Source of the DNA: Flaviflexus salsibiostraticola
Lineage (GTDB): Bacteria; Actinomycetota; Actinomycetes; Actinomycetales; Actinomycetaceae
Direction of reading: 5' to 3'
Length of the DNA: 64,000 bases
Assembly (NCBI RefSeq): GCF_003952265.1
Contig: NZ_CP034438.1
Span: 1,674,001 to 1,738,000, forward strand
The notes beneath the pieces were generated by a model. It saw only the letters and a program-made list of their open reading frames with translations, had not been told where the DNA came from and made no database searches. Positions within the stretch are counted from its first letter, which is position 1. The number at the start of each line of letters is the position of its first letter. This document shows, in pieces, positions 47,518-57,100 of the stretch. A program made the position numbers and the translations under genes.

Positions 47518-48591
47518 ATGACCTCACAACCTTTCATCACTGTCGTTGGTGGCGTAGACACCCACAAAGACCTGCATGTTGCTGCGGTAGTTGATCAGCA
47601 CGACCGGGTACTCGCAACCGAATTCTTTCCTACGACCAGGCATGGGTACAAGCTGCTCGTGCACTGGTTACGCTCCTTCGGACAGATCGCCAGGATCGGG
47701 GTGGAATGCACCGGCACCTATGGGGCGGGCCTGTTGCGCTACCTCCACGCACAAGATATCGAAGTACTCGAAGTCACCGGCCCCGACCAAGCCCTCCGAA
47801 GGCGCAAAGGCAAAGACGACACCCTCGATGCAGAGAATGCTGCTCACGCAGCCTATGCCCGGGTGCGTGCCGTGACCCCGAAAACCCGTGACGGGCTGGT
47901 TGAATCCCTACGGGTGTTGAAAGTGTCCCGTAAAACTGCGGTCGCTGCCAGACGAGTCGCGTTACAGATGATCCGCATGAACATCGTGTCAGCACCAGAC
48001 GAACTCCGTGACCAGCTGCGCACCCTGACTCGCATGAAACTCATCCGCACCCTAGCCGCATGGCGACCAGATCTCACGAAGTATCGCGATGTCACTGGCG
48101 CGTACAAGATCGCTTTGAAATCCCTTGCACGTAGGTACCTGGAACTCACTGATGAGATCGCTGATCTTGATGTCATGATCAAAAACATTGTTGATCATCT
48201 CGCCCCAGACCTCATCAAAAAACCAGCGGTCGGCTATGAGTCTGCAGCTCAGCTGCTGATCACTGCGGGAGACAACCCCGACCGGCTGACTTCAGAAGCC
48301 GCGTTCGCAGCATTGTGTGGGGCGAGCCCGATCCCGGCATCATCAGGCAAAACACACCGTCACCGGCTCAACAGGGGTGGTGACCGGCAAGCCAACTCTG
48401 CCCTGCACATCATCGCGATCGGCAGACTCAGAACCGACCCGAGAACCCAGGACTATGTGGCGAAGAAACTCTCCGAAGGGCACTCCAAAATGGAAGCCCT
48501 CAGGTGCGTGAAACGATACCTCGCACGGGAAATGTTCTACGCGCTCAAAACCAGAACCCAGGTAATCAATCAGACGCAGATTGCTGCTTGA
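47518..48591 (+). CDS. IS110-family transposase
   Basis: 357 residues. The N-terminal RuvC-like DEDD domain is visible: GGVDTHKDLHVAAV, VECTGTYGAGL and KDDTLDAENAAHA. The C-terminal transposase-20 domain includes the Ser-containing GASPIPASSGKTHRHRLNRGGDRQAN. ATG 47518 has GGAGAAA 7 nt upstream; the open frame begins at 47455 but that start lies within the leader. The gene looks intact, so the element may still be active. Confidence 0.93.
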   Translation: MTSQPFITVVGGVDTHKDLHVAAVVDQHDRVLATEFFPTTRHGYKLLVHWLRSFGQIARIGVECTGTYGAGLLRYLHAQDIEVLEVTGPDQALRRRKGKDDTLDAENAAHAAYARVRAVTPKTRDGLVESLRVLKVSRKTAVAARRVALQMIRMNIVSAPDELRDQLRTLTRMKLIRTLAAWRPDLTKYRDVTGAYKIALKSLARRYLELTDEIADLDVMIKNIVDHLAPDLIKKPAVGYESAAQLLITAGDNPDRLTSEAAFAALCGASPIPASSGKTHRHRLNRGGDRQANSALHIIAIGRLRTDPRTQDYVAKKLSEGHSKMEALRCVKRYLAREMFYALKTRTQVINQTQIAA

Positions 48592-48600
48592 CACTTAGAA

Positions 48601-48732
48601 GGGCGTCAGCGGCGTGAAGTGGGCGGCGAGGTTGAGTCCCACAAGAAGAGCGATTACTGCCAGGACCGAAAAAATCTCCCGGAGCGGAACGTGCCGGGAG
48701 GGGCTGGTCTGGGGTGCTGCGAGTACTGTCAT
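48601..48732 (-). pseudogene. CPBP-family protease, N-terminal 44 codons separated by IS110
   Basis: Encodes MTVLAAPQTS, then a basic stretch, then one membrane helix (IFSVLAVIALLVGLNLAAHF), ending at TPLTP where the IS begins. In the present sequence the frame runs one codon further and stops at TAA inside the element. The start is supported by TAGACT at 48740-48745, 7 nt upstream, the same leaderless layout as other genes here. Its other half is at 46608-47231. Confidence 0.8.
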
Positions 48733-48735
48733 CGC

Positions 48736-48948
48736 ATGCAGTCTAAACCCGGCCCCAGTACCCCCGATAGTGATATGCGAGACTCGGTGGGGATCTGGGC
48801 CAGGCTTCTCTCAGAGTGGACGCGCTCTGACCACTTTGTCCGCAATTACGCCCCTGACCTGCGGCTTCACTCTCTCCGGCCCAGAGATGGTGCTGCCGCC
48901 CTCACGCCGACGGATCGCTCGCCGCGAGCGAGCAACCTCCGTCCCTGA
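48736..48948 (+). CDS. Possible small leaderless gene, unknown
   Basis: A 70-residue open frame starting at an ATG with TACTGT 6 nt upstream. The middle (VGIWARLLSEWTRSDHFVRNYAPDL) could be helical, but the C-terminus is low-complexity Arg/Pro/Ser and no family is recognised. It starts 4 bp from, and diverges from, the broken CPBP gene. It may be real or an accident of the promoter pattern. Confidence 0.3.
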   Translation: MQSKPGPSTPDSDMRDSVGIWARLLSEWTRSDHFVRNYAPDLRLHSLRPRDGAAALTPTDRSPRASNLRP

Positions 48949-48959
48949 CGGACCGTCAG
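48915..48959. repeat. Two adjacent short palindromes upstream of the APP1 gene
   Basis: CTCG/CGAG-rich repeats around 48915-48932 and CTGACG-GAC-CGTCAG (48945-48959) lie 30-70 bp before the -10 box of the next gene. They could be operator sites or a weak terminator of the small frame. Confidence 0.3.
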
Positions 48960-49000
48960 AACGGCTCGTCCGGCGCGCGAATATCCGTAGACTGGTCCGC

Positions 49001-50113
49001 ATGGCGCTAGCAGACTTCGCACGACGCTTCGAAGATTCCCTCAATCGACGAGGGACGGTCACCCGTGTCGAGAAGGGCTGGCGACCGTCGATCATCGGCT
49101 TCACCGGCTATGGTTCGACGAGATCACTCCACGTACTCGGCCGGACCGTCATGGCGGATCCCGACGCCAAGCCACTGTTCAAGCCGCTGCGTCTGCCGAC
49201 CTCGACCCACTCGGTGGTCAAGGAGGCCCTTGAGCACGCCGAGAAGCTATCCGAAACCGCCCAGCGCGGATGGCGGCAGTTCTTCACCACCCAGGTCGGC
49301 TTCCTCCCCGTCACAGTGCGGGCAGGCGACAAGGTGATCTCAACACGCACCGATCGCTCCGGCTATTTCGACGTCCTCGTCCAGGACCACGGGCTCGAGC
49401 CCGGGTGGCACGAGGTCGTCATCGAGGCTGCAGCGGCCGAGCCGATTACGGCGAAGGTCCTTGTCGTCAACCCCTCCGCAAGCCACGGCCTGGTCTCCGA
49501 CATCGACGACACCGTCATGATCACGTGGCTTCCCCGTATGCTCCTCGCCGCCTGGAACTCCTGGGTGCGCCACACGAACACCCGTCAACCGGTGCCGGGC
49601 ATGGCAGAGTTCTACCGCGAGGTGCTCGCCGATCATCCAGATGCTCCGGTTTTCTATCTATCGACGGGTGCGTGGAATACGCTGCCGACCCTCGAAATCT
49701 TCCTCACGCTCAACGGGTTCCCGACGGGCCCGCTCCTTCTCACCGACTGGGGGCCGACCCCGACGGGACTCTTCCGATCCGGCCAGGAGCATAAGAAGAC
49801 CCAGCTGAGGAACCTCATCATCACGTTCCCCGACATCCAATGGTTCCTCATTGGGGACGATGGCCAGCATGACCCGCTCATCCTCGACGAGCTGGCCCGC
49901 GAGCATCCTCGTCACGTCGCCGGCATCGCCATCCGCCAGCTCAACCCTGTCGAGCAGGTCCTCTCCCACGGCATGCCCGAGGCCATCGATGATCCCCGGC
50001 TCGACGGCGACGATGAGGCGCGCTATGGCGTGCCGACAATCCGCGGCGCGGACGGCTTCGAGCTGCTCGCGAAGCTCAATCAGCTGAAGTCGCGGAGGAC
50101 GAGTCGAGGCTGA
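49001..50113 (+). CDS. APP1-type phosphatidate phosphatase domain protein (DUF2183)
   Basis: 370 residues. The DxDxT phosphatase motif appears as VSDIDDTVMIT near residue 167, followed by FYLSTGAWNT and FLIGDDGQHD, the HAD-like motifs of the yeast APP1 catalytic domain. The N-terminal ~150 residues include a beta-rich region (GYFDVLVQDHGLEPGWHEVVIE). It probably dephosphorylates phosphatidic acid or a related phospholipid. TAGACT lies 7 nt before ATG 49001. The longer upstream frame crosses the IS flank and is excluded. Confidence 0.87.
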   Translation: MALADFARRFEDSLNRRGTVTRVEKGWRPSIIGFTGYGSTRSLHVLGRTVMADPDAKPLFKPLRLPTSTHSVVKEALEHAEKLSETAQRGWRQFFTTQVGFLPVTVRAGDKVISTRTDRSGYFDVLVQDHGLEPGWHEVVIEAAAAEPITAKVLVVNPSASHGLVSDIDDTVMITWLPRMLLAAWNSWVRHTNTRQPVPGMAEFYREVLADHPDAPVFYLSTGAWNTLPTLEIFLTLNGFPTGPLLLTDWGPTPTGLFRSGQEHKKTQLRNLIITFPDIQWFLIGDDGQHDPLILDELAREHPRHVAGIAIRQLNPVEQVLSHGMPEAIDDPRLDGDDEARYGVPTIRGADGFELLAKLNQLKSRRTSRG

Positions 50114-50134
50114 CTCGACCCGCCTCCACTCAGC

Positions 50135-50162
50135 AGGAGCGCGGCTGACGCATCGCGCTCCT
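50135..50162. terminator. Hairpin between convergent APP1 and ADP-ribosylglycohydrolase genes
   Basis: A 9-bp stem (50135-50143 with 50154-50162) closes a 10-nt loop between two convergent stops. Confidence 0.55.
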
Positions 50163-50168
50163 CACCAC

Positions 50169-51131
50169 TCAGTATCGGGGCCGGCACTTCTCGACGATCG
50201 TCTCGCCGAGGTCGGCGAGGTCCGAGCCGGTCATGCCCGGCCAGCCGTGCACCTCATAATCGGGGACCCTGTCCTCGCCGAAGGCGGCACCGAGCAGAGC
50301 GCCGGCAACGGCAGCCGTCGTATCCGTGTCGGATCCCTGCTTGATCGCCTCGAAGAGGCCGTTGCGGATCGGATCGTCCGTATCCTTCGCCATGACGACG
50401 GCATGCCACGCGGACTGCATCGCGGTGATCGTGAAGGAGTTCGCCTCGGGCCGGAAGTCCGGATCCTCCGCCTCCTTGAGGGTGGCAATGAGGGAGGGGT
50501 GGACGTCGGGGTGGAGCAGGTCGAGACCCGCGTAGATGTCGATCCGGCCCGAGGTGACCGCGTGGCGGATCGCCTCCGACCAGAGAACACACGTGTCGCC
50601 CACCATCGGGTCCGTGTGGGTGAGGCCGGCGATCTCCCGGGCGGCCTGCGCGGTGAGGTCACGGTCGTAGAGGAACGCGAGTCCGATGGGCGCGGTGCGC
50701 ATGAGGGCGCCGTTCCCGGCAGCGCGGTCCGAGGTCGCCGCGAAATAGGCTGCGGCGGCGCGGAGCCGTTGCGATGCTGCTCCCTCCCGCCGGTGTGCGT
50801 CGGCGAGCACCCTCGAGGTCTGGATGCCGATGTCGGTCGCACCCTCCTTCGACCAGGCCAAGAACTTCGCCGCGATCTCATCCTGGGCCGCCTGCGAGGT
50901 GAGGCGAACACCCGTTGCTGCGACCTGGGCGATGCAGATCGCCATCTGCGTGTCATCCGACCATTCGCCGGGCTCATAATCACCGAGGCCGCCGCCGAGC
51001 ATCTGCGGCTCGCCATCGAGCGTGATGGTGTCGAATTCGTAGGGCACACCGAGGGCATCACCAACTGCGGAGGCGAGAAGCGTCCCCCGCGCGCGGTTCC
51101 TCACGGCATCGGTCAGTTCATACGTCTCCAT
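50169..51131 (-). CDS. ADP-ribosylglycohydrolase family protein
   Basis: 320 residues. The family's metal-binding motifs are present: GDALGVPYEF near the N-terminus, GEWSDDTQM near 56-64, and SDTDTTAAVAGALLGA near 268-283. Members remove ADP-ribose from protein arginine or other acceptors, or hydrolyse related compounds. No DraT-like transferase is nearby, so the substrate is unknown. ATG 51131 has TAAGCT 6 nt upstream on the minus strand (leaderless pattern). Confidence 0.9.
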   Translation of the reverse strand: METYELTDAVRNRARGTLLASAVGDALGVPYEFDTITLDGEPQMLGGGLGDYEPGEWSDDTQMAICIAQVAATGVRLTSQAAQDEIAAKFLAWSKEGATDIGIQTSRVLADAHRREGAASQRLRAAAAYFAATSDRAAGNGALMRTAPIGLAFLYDRDLTAQAAREIAGLTHTDPMVGDTCVLWSEAIRHAVTSGRIDIYAGLDLLHPDVHPSLIATLKEAEDPDFRPEANSFTITAMQSAWHAVVMAKDTDDPIRNGLFEAIKQGSDTDTTAAVAGALLGAAFGEDRVPDYEVHGWPGMTGSDLADLGETIVEKCRPRY

Positions 51132-51162
51132 GCCATGAGCTTAATGACCTTTGCCCCGCTTG

Positions 51163-52242
51163 TTAAGCAGACGTGCCGAAAAGCAGACCCAAAACAAACG
51201 TGATGAGGCCGGCACCGGCGCCGATGAGCAGCTGCCTCATCGCCCGCGGGAACGGGGGCTTGCCGGACAGGATGCCGACGATGCCGCCCGTGACCATGAG
51301 CGCGAGGCCGACCAGAGCGGTTGCGATGGCGACGGCAGTCATCCCGGACGTGAAGAGGAAGGGAATGATGGGAATAACGGCGCCCGTGGCGAAGAAGAGG
51401 AAGGATGACGAGGCGGCTCGCCAGGGGGAGCCGATCTCCTCGAAATCCATCTGCTGCGTGCCGAGCGCGTTGACGTGCTCACTCGCATGGATCCTGTCGA
51501 GGGCCCGGTTCGCCATGCTGGTCGCCTCGTCGGTCGACATGCCCCGCGCCCGATAGACGAGCGCAAGCTCGTTCGCCTCGTAGTCGAGTGCGGGCAGGAG
51601 GCTGTTCGACTTCTCATCCGGCGTCGAGGCCTCGAGCAGCTCGCGCTGGGATCGCACCGACACCCATTCTCCTGCCGCCATGGACAGCGCCCCGGCGAGA
51701 AGGCCGGAGACACCCGTGAGCAGAACCGTCGAGTTGGGGATGCCGGCGGCGGCGACGCCGATGACGAGGGCGAGGTTCGAGACGAGTCCGTCGTTGGCGC
51801 CGAACACGGCCGCCCGGAACGTGCCGGACATCGAGTTGCGGCCGCGGGTGGCGAGCGAGCGGATGACCTCGGCGTGGACCGCCTCATCCGCCGCCATCTG
51901 CGGCGTCCCCCAATCGTCCTCGTCGGAGCGGCGGCGGGTGGCGCGCTCCTCGGAGATCTGCATGAGGGCGAGCGCGAAGACGAACCCGAACCAGCGGGCG
52001 AGGAAGCCGAGCAGGAGCGTGCGGAAGGACGGGCGCAGGGGCATGCCGACATCGCCGCCGAGCAGCATCCGCCAGTGCAGGGCGTGCCGCTTCTCAGCCT
52101 CGGCCAGTTCGAGCAGGATCTCCCGCTCCTCCCCGGTCCGGGTCTCCGCCAGGCGCCGGTAGACCCAGTACTCAGCCCGCTCTTCGGCGAGGTTGCGCCG
52201 CCATTCACGGATCTGGCGCTGGCTCTTCCTCTTCTCGGTCAT
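51163..52242 (-). CDS. Membrane-bound ferritin / VIT1-CCC1 iron transporter fusion (MbfA-like)
   Basis: 359 residues. The N-terminal ~150 residues form a ferritin-like four-helix domain with carboxylate/His ligands (LAEERAEYWVYRRL; ELAEAEKRHALHW; ADEAVHAEV). The C-terminal part is a VIT1/CCC1 transporter (FGANDGLVSNLALVIGVA, then MAAGEWVSVRSQRE, and four more helices). The fusion corresponds to MbfA, an iron exporter of the cytoplasmic membrane in alphaproteobacteria. Here it would detoxify iron or manganese. ATG 52242 is chosen; upstream codons lack homology. Confidence 0.86.
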   Translation of the reverse strand: MTEKRKSQRQIREWRRNLAEERAEYWVYRRLAETRTGEEREILLELAEAEKRHALHWRMLLGGDVGMPLRPSFRTLLLGFLARWFGFVFALALMQISEERATRRRSDEDDWGTPQMAADEAVHAEVIRSLATRGRNSMSGTFRAAVFGANDGLVSNLALVIGVAAAGIPNSTVLLTGVSGLLAGALSMAAGEWVSVRSQRELLEASTPDEKSNSLLPALDYEANELALVYRARGMSTDEATSMANRALDRIHASEHVNALGTQQMDFEEIGSPWRAASSSFLFFATGAVIPIIPFLFTSGMTAVAIATALVGLALMVTGGIVGILSGKPPFPRAMRQLLIGAGAGLITFVLGLLFGTSA

Positions 52243-52443
52243 CACCGATCCATTCTCACCCATCCCGGCCGACATCGACGGACCACGTTTCGCCTTCATC
52301 ATCACATCGGATGGCCCGGGAGGGTCCGGTTGATGATGGAGGAGGCTCCTCAAATCTTGCCCGCCGTTCTTGGTGCGCTGAGATCGGGTTCAGCCGGCAG
52401 ACTTTCTCGTGACCTGGCACTCCGGGAGGGGTAAGGTCGAGGC

Positions 52444-53034
52444 ATGGCCGATCACGATGATGAGAACGTGCCTTCCGGCGTGCGGGCACAGGAATCCATG
52501 GTGTCCGATGACGCGATGATGAAGGCGACGGGCCGGACCCGCGAGGAGTGGTTTGAGCTTCTCGACGAGGCGGGTGCACGCGACTGGGACCACTCGACGA
52601 TCGCTCGTTGGATGGGCGGCAAGCACGAGGTCGACGCGTGGTGGGCGCAGGGCGTGACGGTCAGCTACGAGCAGTCACGAGGCCTCCGCGCCCCGGGTCA
52701 GGCCAGGGATGGCAGCTTCACGGTGAGCAGCTCGAAGACCATACCCGCCGCGGCCACCGACGTGTGGCCCTACCTCACCGAGGAGGACCTCCGGCGGGAT
52801 TGGCTCGATCTCGAGCTCCACGAGGTGAGCCAGACGGAGAAGTCGATCCGCTTCGACGGCGGGGAGCACACCCGCGTCGCCTTCTTCCTCGAAGCCTCGC
52901 CCCCGACGAAGTCGGGTCGGCATCGATGCAAGATCGCCATCAATCACATGAGGCTCGAGCGCGAGAGCGTGCCTGAGACGAAGCAGTTCTGGCAGGATGC
53001 GCTCGGCCGGCTCGCCGATCTGTTCCGAGAGTGA
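52444..53034 (+). CDS. DUF4287 plus SRPBCC-domain protein
   Basis: 196 residues. The first half has the DUF4287-like helix pattern: TGRTREEWFELLDEAGARDWDHSTIARWM and DAWWAQGVTVSYEQSRG. The second half is an SRPBCC/AHSA1-type hydrophobic-cavity fold (VSSSKTIPAAATDVWPYLTEEDLRRDWL). Such proteins may bind small hydrophobic ligands, but none is known. ATG 52444 has TAAGGT 6 nt upstream. It ends 39 bp before the convergent phosphatase-like gene. Confidence 0.78.
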   Translation: MADHDDENVPSGVRAQESMVSDDAMMKATGRTREEWFELLDEAGARDWDHSTIARWMGGKHEVDAWWAQGVTVSYEQSRGLRAPGQARDGSFTVSSSKTIPAAATDVWPYLTEEDLRRDWLDLELHEVSQTEKSIRFDGGEHTRVAFFLEASPPTKSGRHRCKIAINHMRLERESVPETKQFWQDALGRLADLFRE

Positions 53035-53073
53035 GCCCGCGCCCCGCGTCCACCACTTCACGAAGAACGACGG

Positions 53074-54078
53074 CTACCGGGTCAGTCGGACGAGCACGCC
53101 ACGATGATCGGAGCCGCCGACGTCGATGATCGCGGCCGCGGTCGTCGTCCAGTCGGTGTAGACACTGTCGATGGGCGAGCCGAGGATGCCGGGAACAGAC
53201 GCCGGCCACGTGCCGTAGCCGGCGACGAACCCATCGAGCGCGGACGGGCAGGAGGCGCCCGTCGCGTGCATGTGGTCGATGGTCGAATTGAAGTCGCCCG
53301 CCATAATCGTGTTCGGAGCGTCGCACTGCTGGTAGACGGACGTGATCTCCTCGAGCCACGTGTCCTCGAGGCCGCGTACGGGGGCGATCGGGTGGACGCC
53401 GATGATGTCGGGACCGCCGCCGAGGGACCGGACGTGGACAGATCCCCACGTGAGCCCGAGACCGGGGCCCTGCCTGTACTCGCCGAGTGCGGGCGAGACG
53501 AGGACGACGGTCGACTTGATCTCCGCGTCGTACGGATCGGCGTCCGAATGGAAGACGTTGAAGGGCCTGCCCTGGTCGGCGAGCATGCCGGCCAGGCGTT
53601 CGCCGTTCTCGGTCGACGTTTCGGTGAGGACGGCGATGTCGACGCCGCGGTCGACGATGATCGGCAGGAGATCCTCCATGGTTGTGGCCCCGCCGAGCGT
53701 GTTGTACGACAGGACGGTCACCTCTCCCGTGCCCTGGGAGACGTGCGTGACGCCGTAATCGGGCGGCATGTGTCCCGCATCGAGTCCCCGGTCCGCGAGG
53801 ACGGCGACGTGCCCGGCGGCGACGGCAAGGAATCCGACACCGAGAATGCCGAGGAACAGGCCGCGGCGGAGCATGAGGGCGCGGGCGAGCGCGATGAGGA
53901 CGATGATGAGGCCGAGGGTAGCGATGACCGCGGCGACGATCCCCCGCATCGCGATCATCTGGCTGATCGGGTGGGTGAGCGCCAGGTTCGAGCCGCCGTA
54001 CGGGACAAGCGACGGATCAAGGGTGAGTGCGGCGAGCGCGAGCCCGGCGATGACCAGGATCGCGTACAGATATTTCAT
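53074..54078 (-). CDS. Membrane-anchored endonuclease/exonuclease/phosphatase family protein
   Basis: 334 residues. Three N-terminal hydrophobic segments (YLYAILVIAGLALAALTL; GIVAAVIATLGLIIVLIALA; LFLGILGVGFLAVAAGHV) precede an EEP domain. The domain shows VLSYNTLGG, LTETSTENG, IMAGDFNST and GGSDHRGVLVRL, so the Asp/Asn/His active site is complete. The topology puts the enzyme outside the membrane, where it could act on lipids or nucleic acids. ATG 54078 has AAGGAG 7 nt upstream. Confidence 0.86.
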   Translation of the reverse strand: MKYLYAILVIAGLALAALTLDPSLVPYGGSNLALTHPISQMIAMRGIVAAVIATLGLIIVLIALARALMLRRGLFLGILGVGFLAVAAGHVAVLADRGLDAGHMPPDYGVTHVSQGTGEVTVLSYNTLGGATTMEDLLPIIVDRGVDIAVLTETSTENGERLAGMLADQGRPFNVFHSDADPYDAEIKSTVVLVSPALGEYRQGPGLGLTWGSVHVRSLGGGPDIIGVHPIAPVRGLEDTWLEEITSVYQQCDAPNTIMAGDFNSTIDHMHATGASCPSALDGFVAGYGTWPASVPGILGSPIDSVYTDWTTTAAAIIDVGGSDHRGVLVRLTR

Positions 54079-54118
54079 CCATTCTCCTTCAGGCCCGATA
54101 ATAGGTGACGATGCTGAT

Positions 54119-57100
54119 ATGACAGACCGCGATACACGGCGAGCCGCCCTTCCGACGATCATCTATCCCGACCTGCCCGTTTCGGCGCGTCGGGACGAGA
54201 TCGCCCGCGCCATCATCGACCATCAGGTCGTCATCGTCGCCGGCGAGACCGGCTCCGGCAAGACCACCCAGCTGCCGAAGATCTGCCTCGAGCTCGGCCG
54301 GGGTATCGACGGCATGATCGGCCACACGCAGCCTCGCAGGATCGCGGCGCGCTCGGTCGCGGAGCGGATCAGCTTCGAGCTCGGCGTCGAGCTCGGCGAG
54401 CAGGTCGGCTACCAGGTGCGATTCACCGACCAGGTCTCGGAGCGGACGCTCGTCAAGCTCATGACCGACGGCATCCTCCTCGCCGAGATCCAGGGGGACC
54501 CCCTCCTGACGAGATACGACACGATCATCATCGACGAGGCGCACGAGCGCTCCCTCAACATCGACTTCCTCCTCGGCTACCTCGCCCAGCTCCTTCCCCA
54601 ACGGCCCGACCTCAAGCTCATCATCACCTCGGCGACGATCGACTCCGAACGGTTCGCGGAGCACTTCGGTCCGAAACAGGCGGAGCCGGAGGAGAAGGCC
54701 CCCATCATCTCCGTCTCCGGGCGGACCTACCCGGTCGAGCTCCGCTACCGCGAGCCGGAGGACGGGGACCTCATCAGTGGCATCGTCGACGGCGTCGACG
54801 AGCTCATCGCCGAGGGGCCCGGTGACATCCTCGTGTTCCTCTCGGGCGAGGGTGAGATCCGCGACGCGGATAAGGCCCTCCAGGAGTCCCTGCGCCACTA
54901 TGCCGCCCCCGGCCATGGCCGGCCGGGTTCGATCGAGGTGTTGCCCCTGTACGCGCGGCTCAGCGCGGCCGAGCAGCACAGGATCTTCGCCCCCCACGAG
55001 TGGCGGCGCATCATCCTCGCGACGAATATCGCCGAGACGTCGCTGACGGTGCCCGGGATCCGGTACGTCATCGACCCGGGCACGGCGCGGATCTCCCGCT
55101 ACTCGAATAAGACGAAGGTCCAGCGCCTGCCGATCGAGGACATCTCCCAGGCGAGCGCGAACCAGCGGTCGGGCCGATGTGGGCGCGTGGCCGACGGCAT
55201 CGCGATCCGTCTCTACTCGGAGGATGACTACGAGTCACGGCCGGAGTTCACGGAACCGGAGATCCAGCGCACCTCGCTCGCGTCGGTCATCCTCCAGATG
55301 GCGGCGCTCGGACTGGGCGAGGTGGCGGACTTCCCGTTCGTCGACCCGCCGCAGGTCACGGCTGTCCGGGCCGGCCTTCAGCTGCTCGACGAGATCGGCG
55401 CGATCAAGGGCGGGCGGCTCACCCAGGTCGGCAGGAGGCTAGCCCAGCTGCCGATCGATCCGCGGCTCGGCCGCATGCTCCTCGAGGCACAGATGAACGG
55501 CGTCATCTCCGAGGTCCTCGTCATCGTCGCCGCCCTGTCGGTCCAGGATGTCCGCGAGCGCCCGAGCGAGAAGCGGGTCGAGGCCGACGCCTACCACGAG
55601 CGGTTCACCGATCCCCGCTCCGACTTCATCGCCTACCTCAACGTGTGGCGCTACCTCAACGTCATGGAGCGGGACCTGTCCGGTTCCGCGTTCCGGCGCC
55701 TGTGCCGGGCCGAGTACCTCAACTATCTGCGCTTCCGGGAGTGGCGGGACGTCGTCCTTCAGCTGCGCCAGGTCGGCCGGTCGCTCGGCGCCCGCCGCAT
55801 CGGCATCCCGAGCGGGAAGATGATCGACGAGGCGGGTGATGTGGCCGCGGCCGTGCGGGCCTTCGACCGCTCGAAGTCGGAGGAGATCCACAAGTCGCTC
55901 CTCGTCGGCCTCCTGTCCTCGCTCGGCTCGTGGGATGAGAGGAGGCGGGACTATGAGGGCTCACGCGGTTCGCGTTTCATCATCTGGCCGGGTTCGGGCC
56001 TCGCCAAGCGCCATCCGTCCTGGGTGATGGCGGCGGAGCTCGTCGAGACCTCGCGACTGTTCGCTCGGACGGTCGCTCAGATCGAACCGGAGTGGGTGGA
56101 GCCGCTCGCCTCCCACGTCATGTCGAAGGTCCATTCGGAGCCGTTCTGGTCGACGAAGCTCGGGGCCGCCATGGTCCACGAGAAGGTCATGCTCTACGGA
56201 CTCACCCTCATCGCCGACCGGCAGGTGCTCCTGTCGAAGGTCGGCACGATTGAGGCCCACGAGTTGGCGCGCGAGATGTTCATCCGTCACGCCCTCGTCG
56301 AGAACCAGTGGCGCGACACGTGGCATCCCTTCATCAAGGCGAACGCCAAGGCGATCGAGGAGGCCCGCGAGGTCGAGCAGCGCCGGCGGGTCCACGGTCT
56401 GCTGGCCGACTCCCGCCAGCTCGAGGAGTTCTTCGACGAGCGGATCCCGCAGGACATCGTCTCGGCCGCGCACTTCAACGCGTGGTACAAGAAGAACAGC
56501 AGGCAGGTCGACCTGCGCTACCCGCGATCGCTGCTGCTCGGCGAGACCGATGCAAGCGCCGAGGACTACCCGGACACGTGGGTCCAGCGCGGCCACCGGC
56601 TCCCCGTCTCCTACGACTTCAACCCCGGCTCCCGCCACGACGGCATCACCATCTCCGTCCCCGTCACGGTGCTTCCGCAGCTGACCGATGATGGGTTCGA
56701 CTGGCTCGTCCCCGGCATGCTCCGCGACCTCACCGAGTCGACGATCCGATCCCTGCCCAAGAGGATCCGCCGCGAGCTCGTGCCGGCACCAGACGTCGCC
56801 CGCGCCGTGCTCGAGGTCCTGCCGCCGTGGGAGGATGTCGCCCGCGGCGAGCCCGGCTCCCCCACCTTCCGGGAGGCCTTCTCCTCCGCCGTGCAGCACC
56901 TGCGGGGCGTGACGATCGACGAATGGGGTGACCTGCCCGAGCACCTCTCCGTCAATTTCCGGGTCGTGTCCGGCCGTGGGAAGGTGCTCGCCGAGGGCCC
57001 CTCGATCGCGCACCTGCAGAAGAAGCTCGCCCCCGACACCCGCCAGGCCGTCTCCAACGCCGTCAAGAAGGCGGTCGCCACCGCCATCCAGCCCTCCCTG

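Larger units (their letters stand above)
47232..48600 (+). mobile_element. IS110-family insertion sequence inside the CPBP gene
   Basis: About 1369 bp: a 286-bp structured non-coding left part, the transposase gene, and a short right end of 9 bp after the stop. No terminal inverted repeats are seen, as is usual for the IS110 group. TAGAAG occurs at both junctions (47229-47234 and 48596-48601), so the exact boundary is uncertain by a few bases. Placing it at 47231/47232 and 48600/48601 restores the CPBP frame. G+C is slightly lower than in the flanks. Confidence 0.85.

Noticed and set aside
47229..48601. TAGAAG at both IS junctions as a normal 6-bp target duplication
   Set aside because: IS110 elements usually do not make such duplications, and removing one copy would leave the CPBP gene out of frame. 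Kept only as an alternative boundary.
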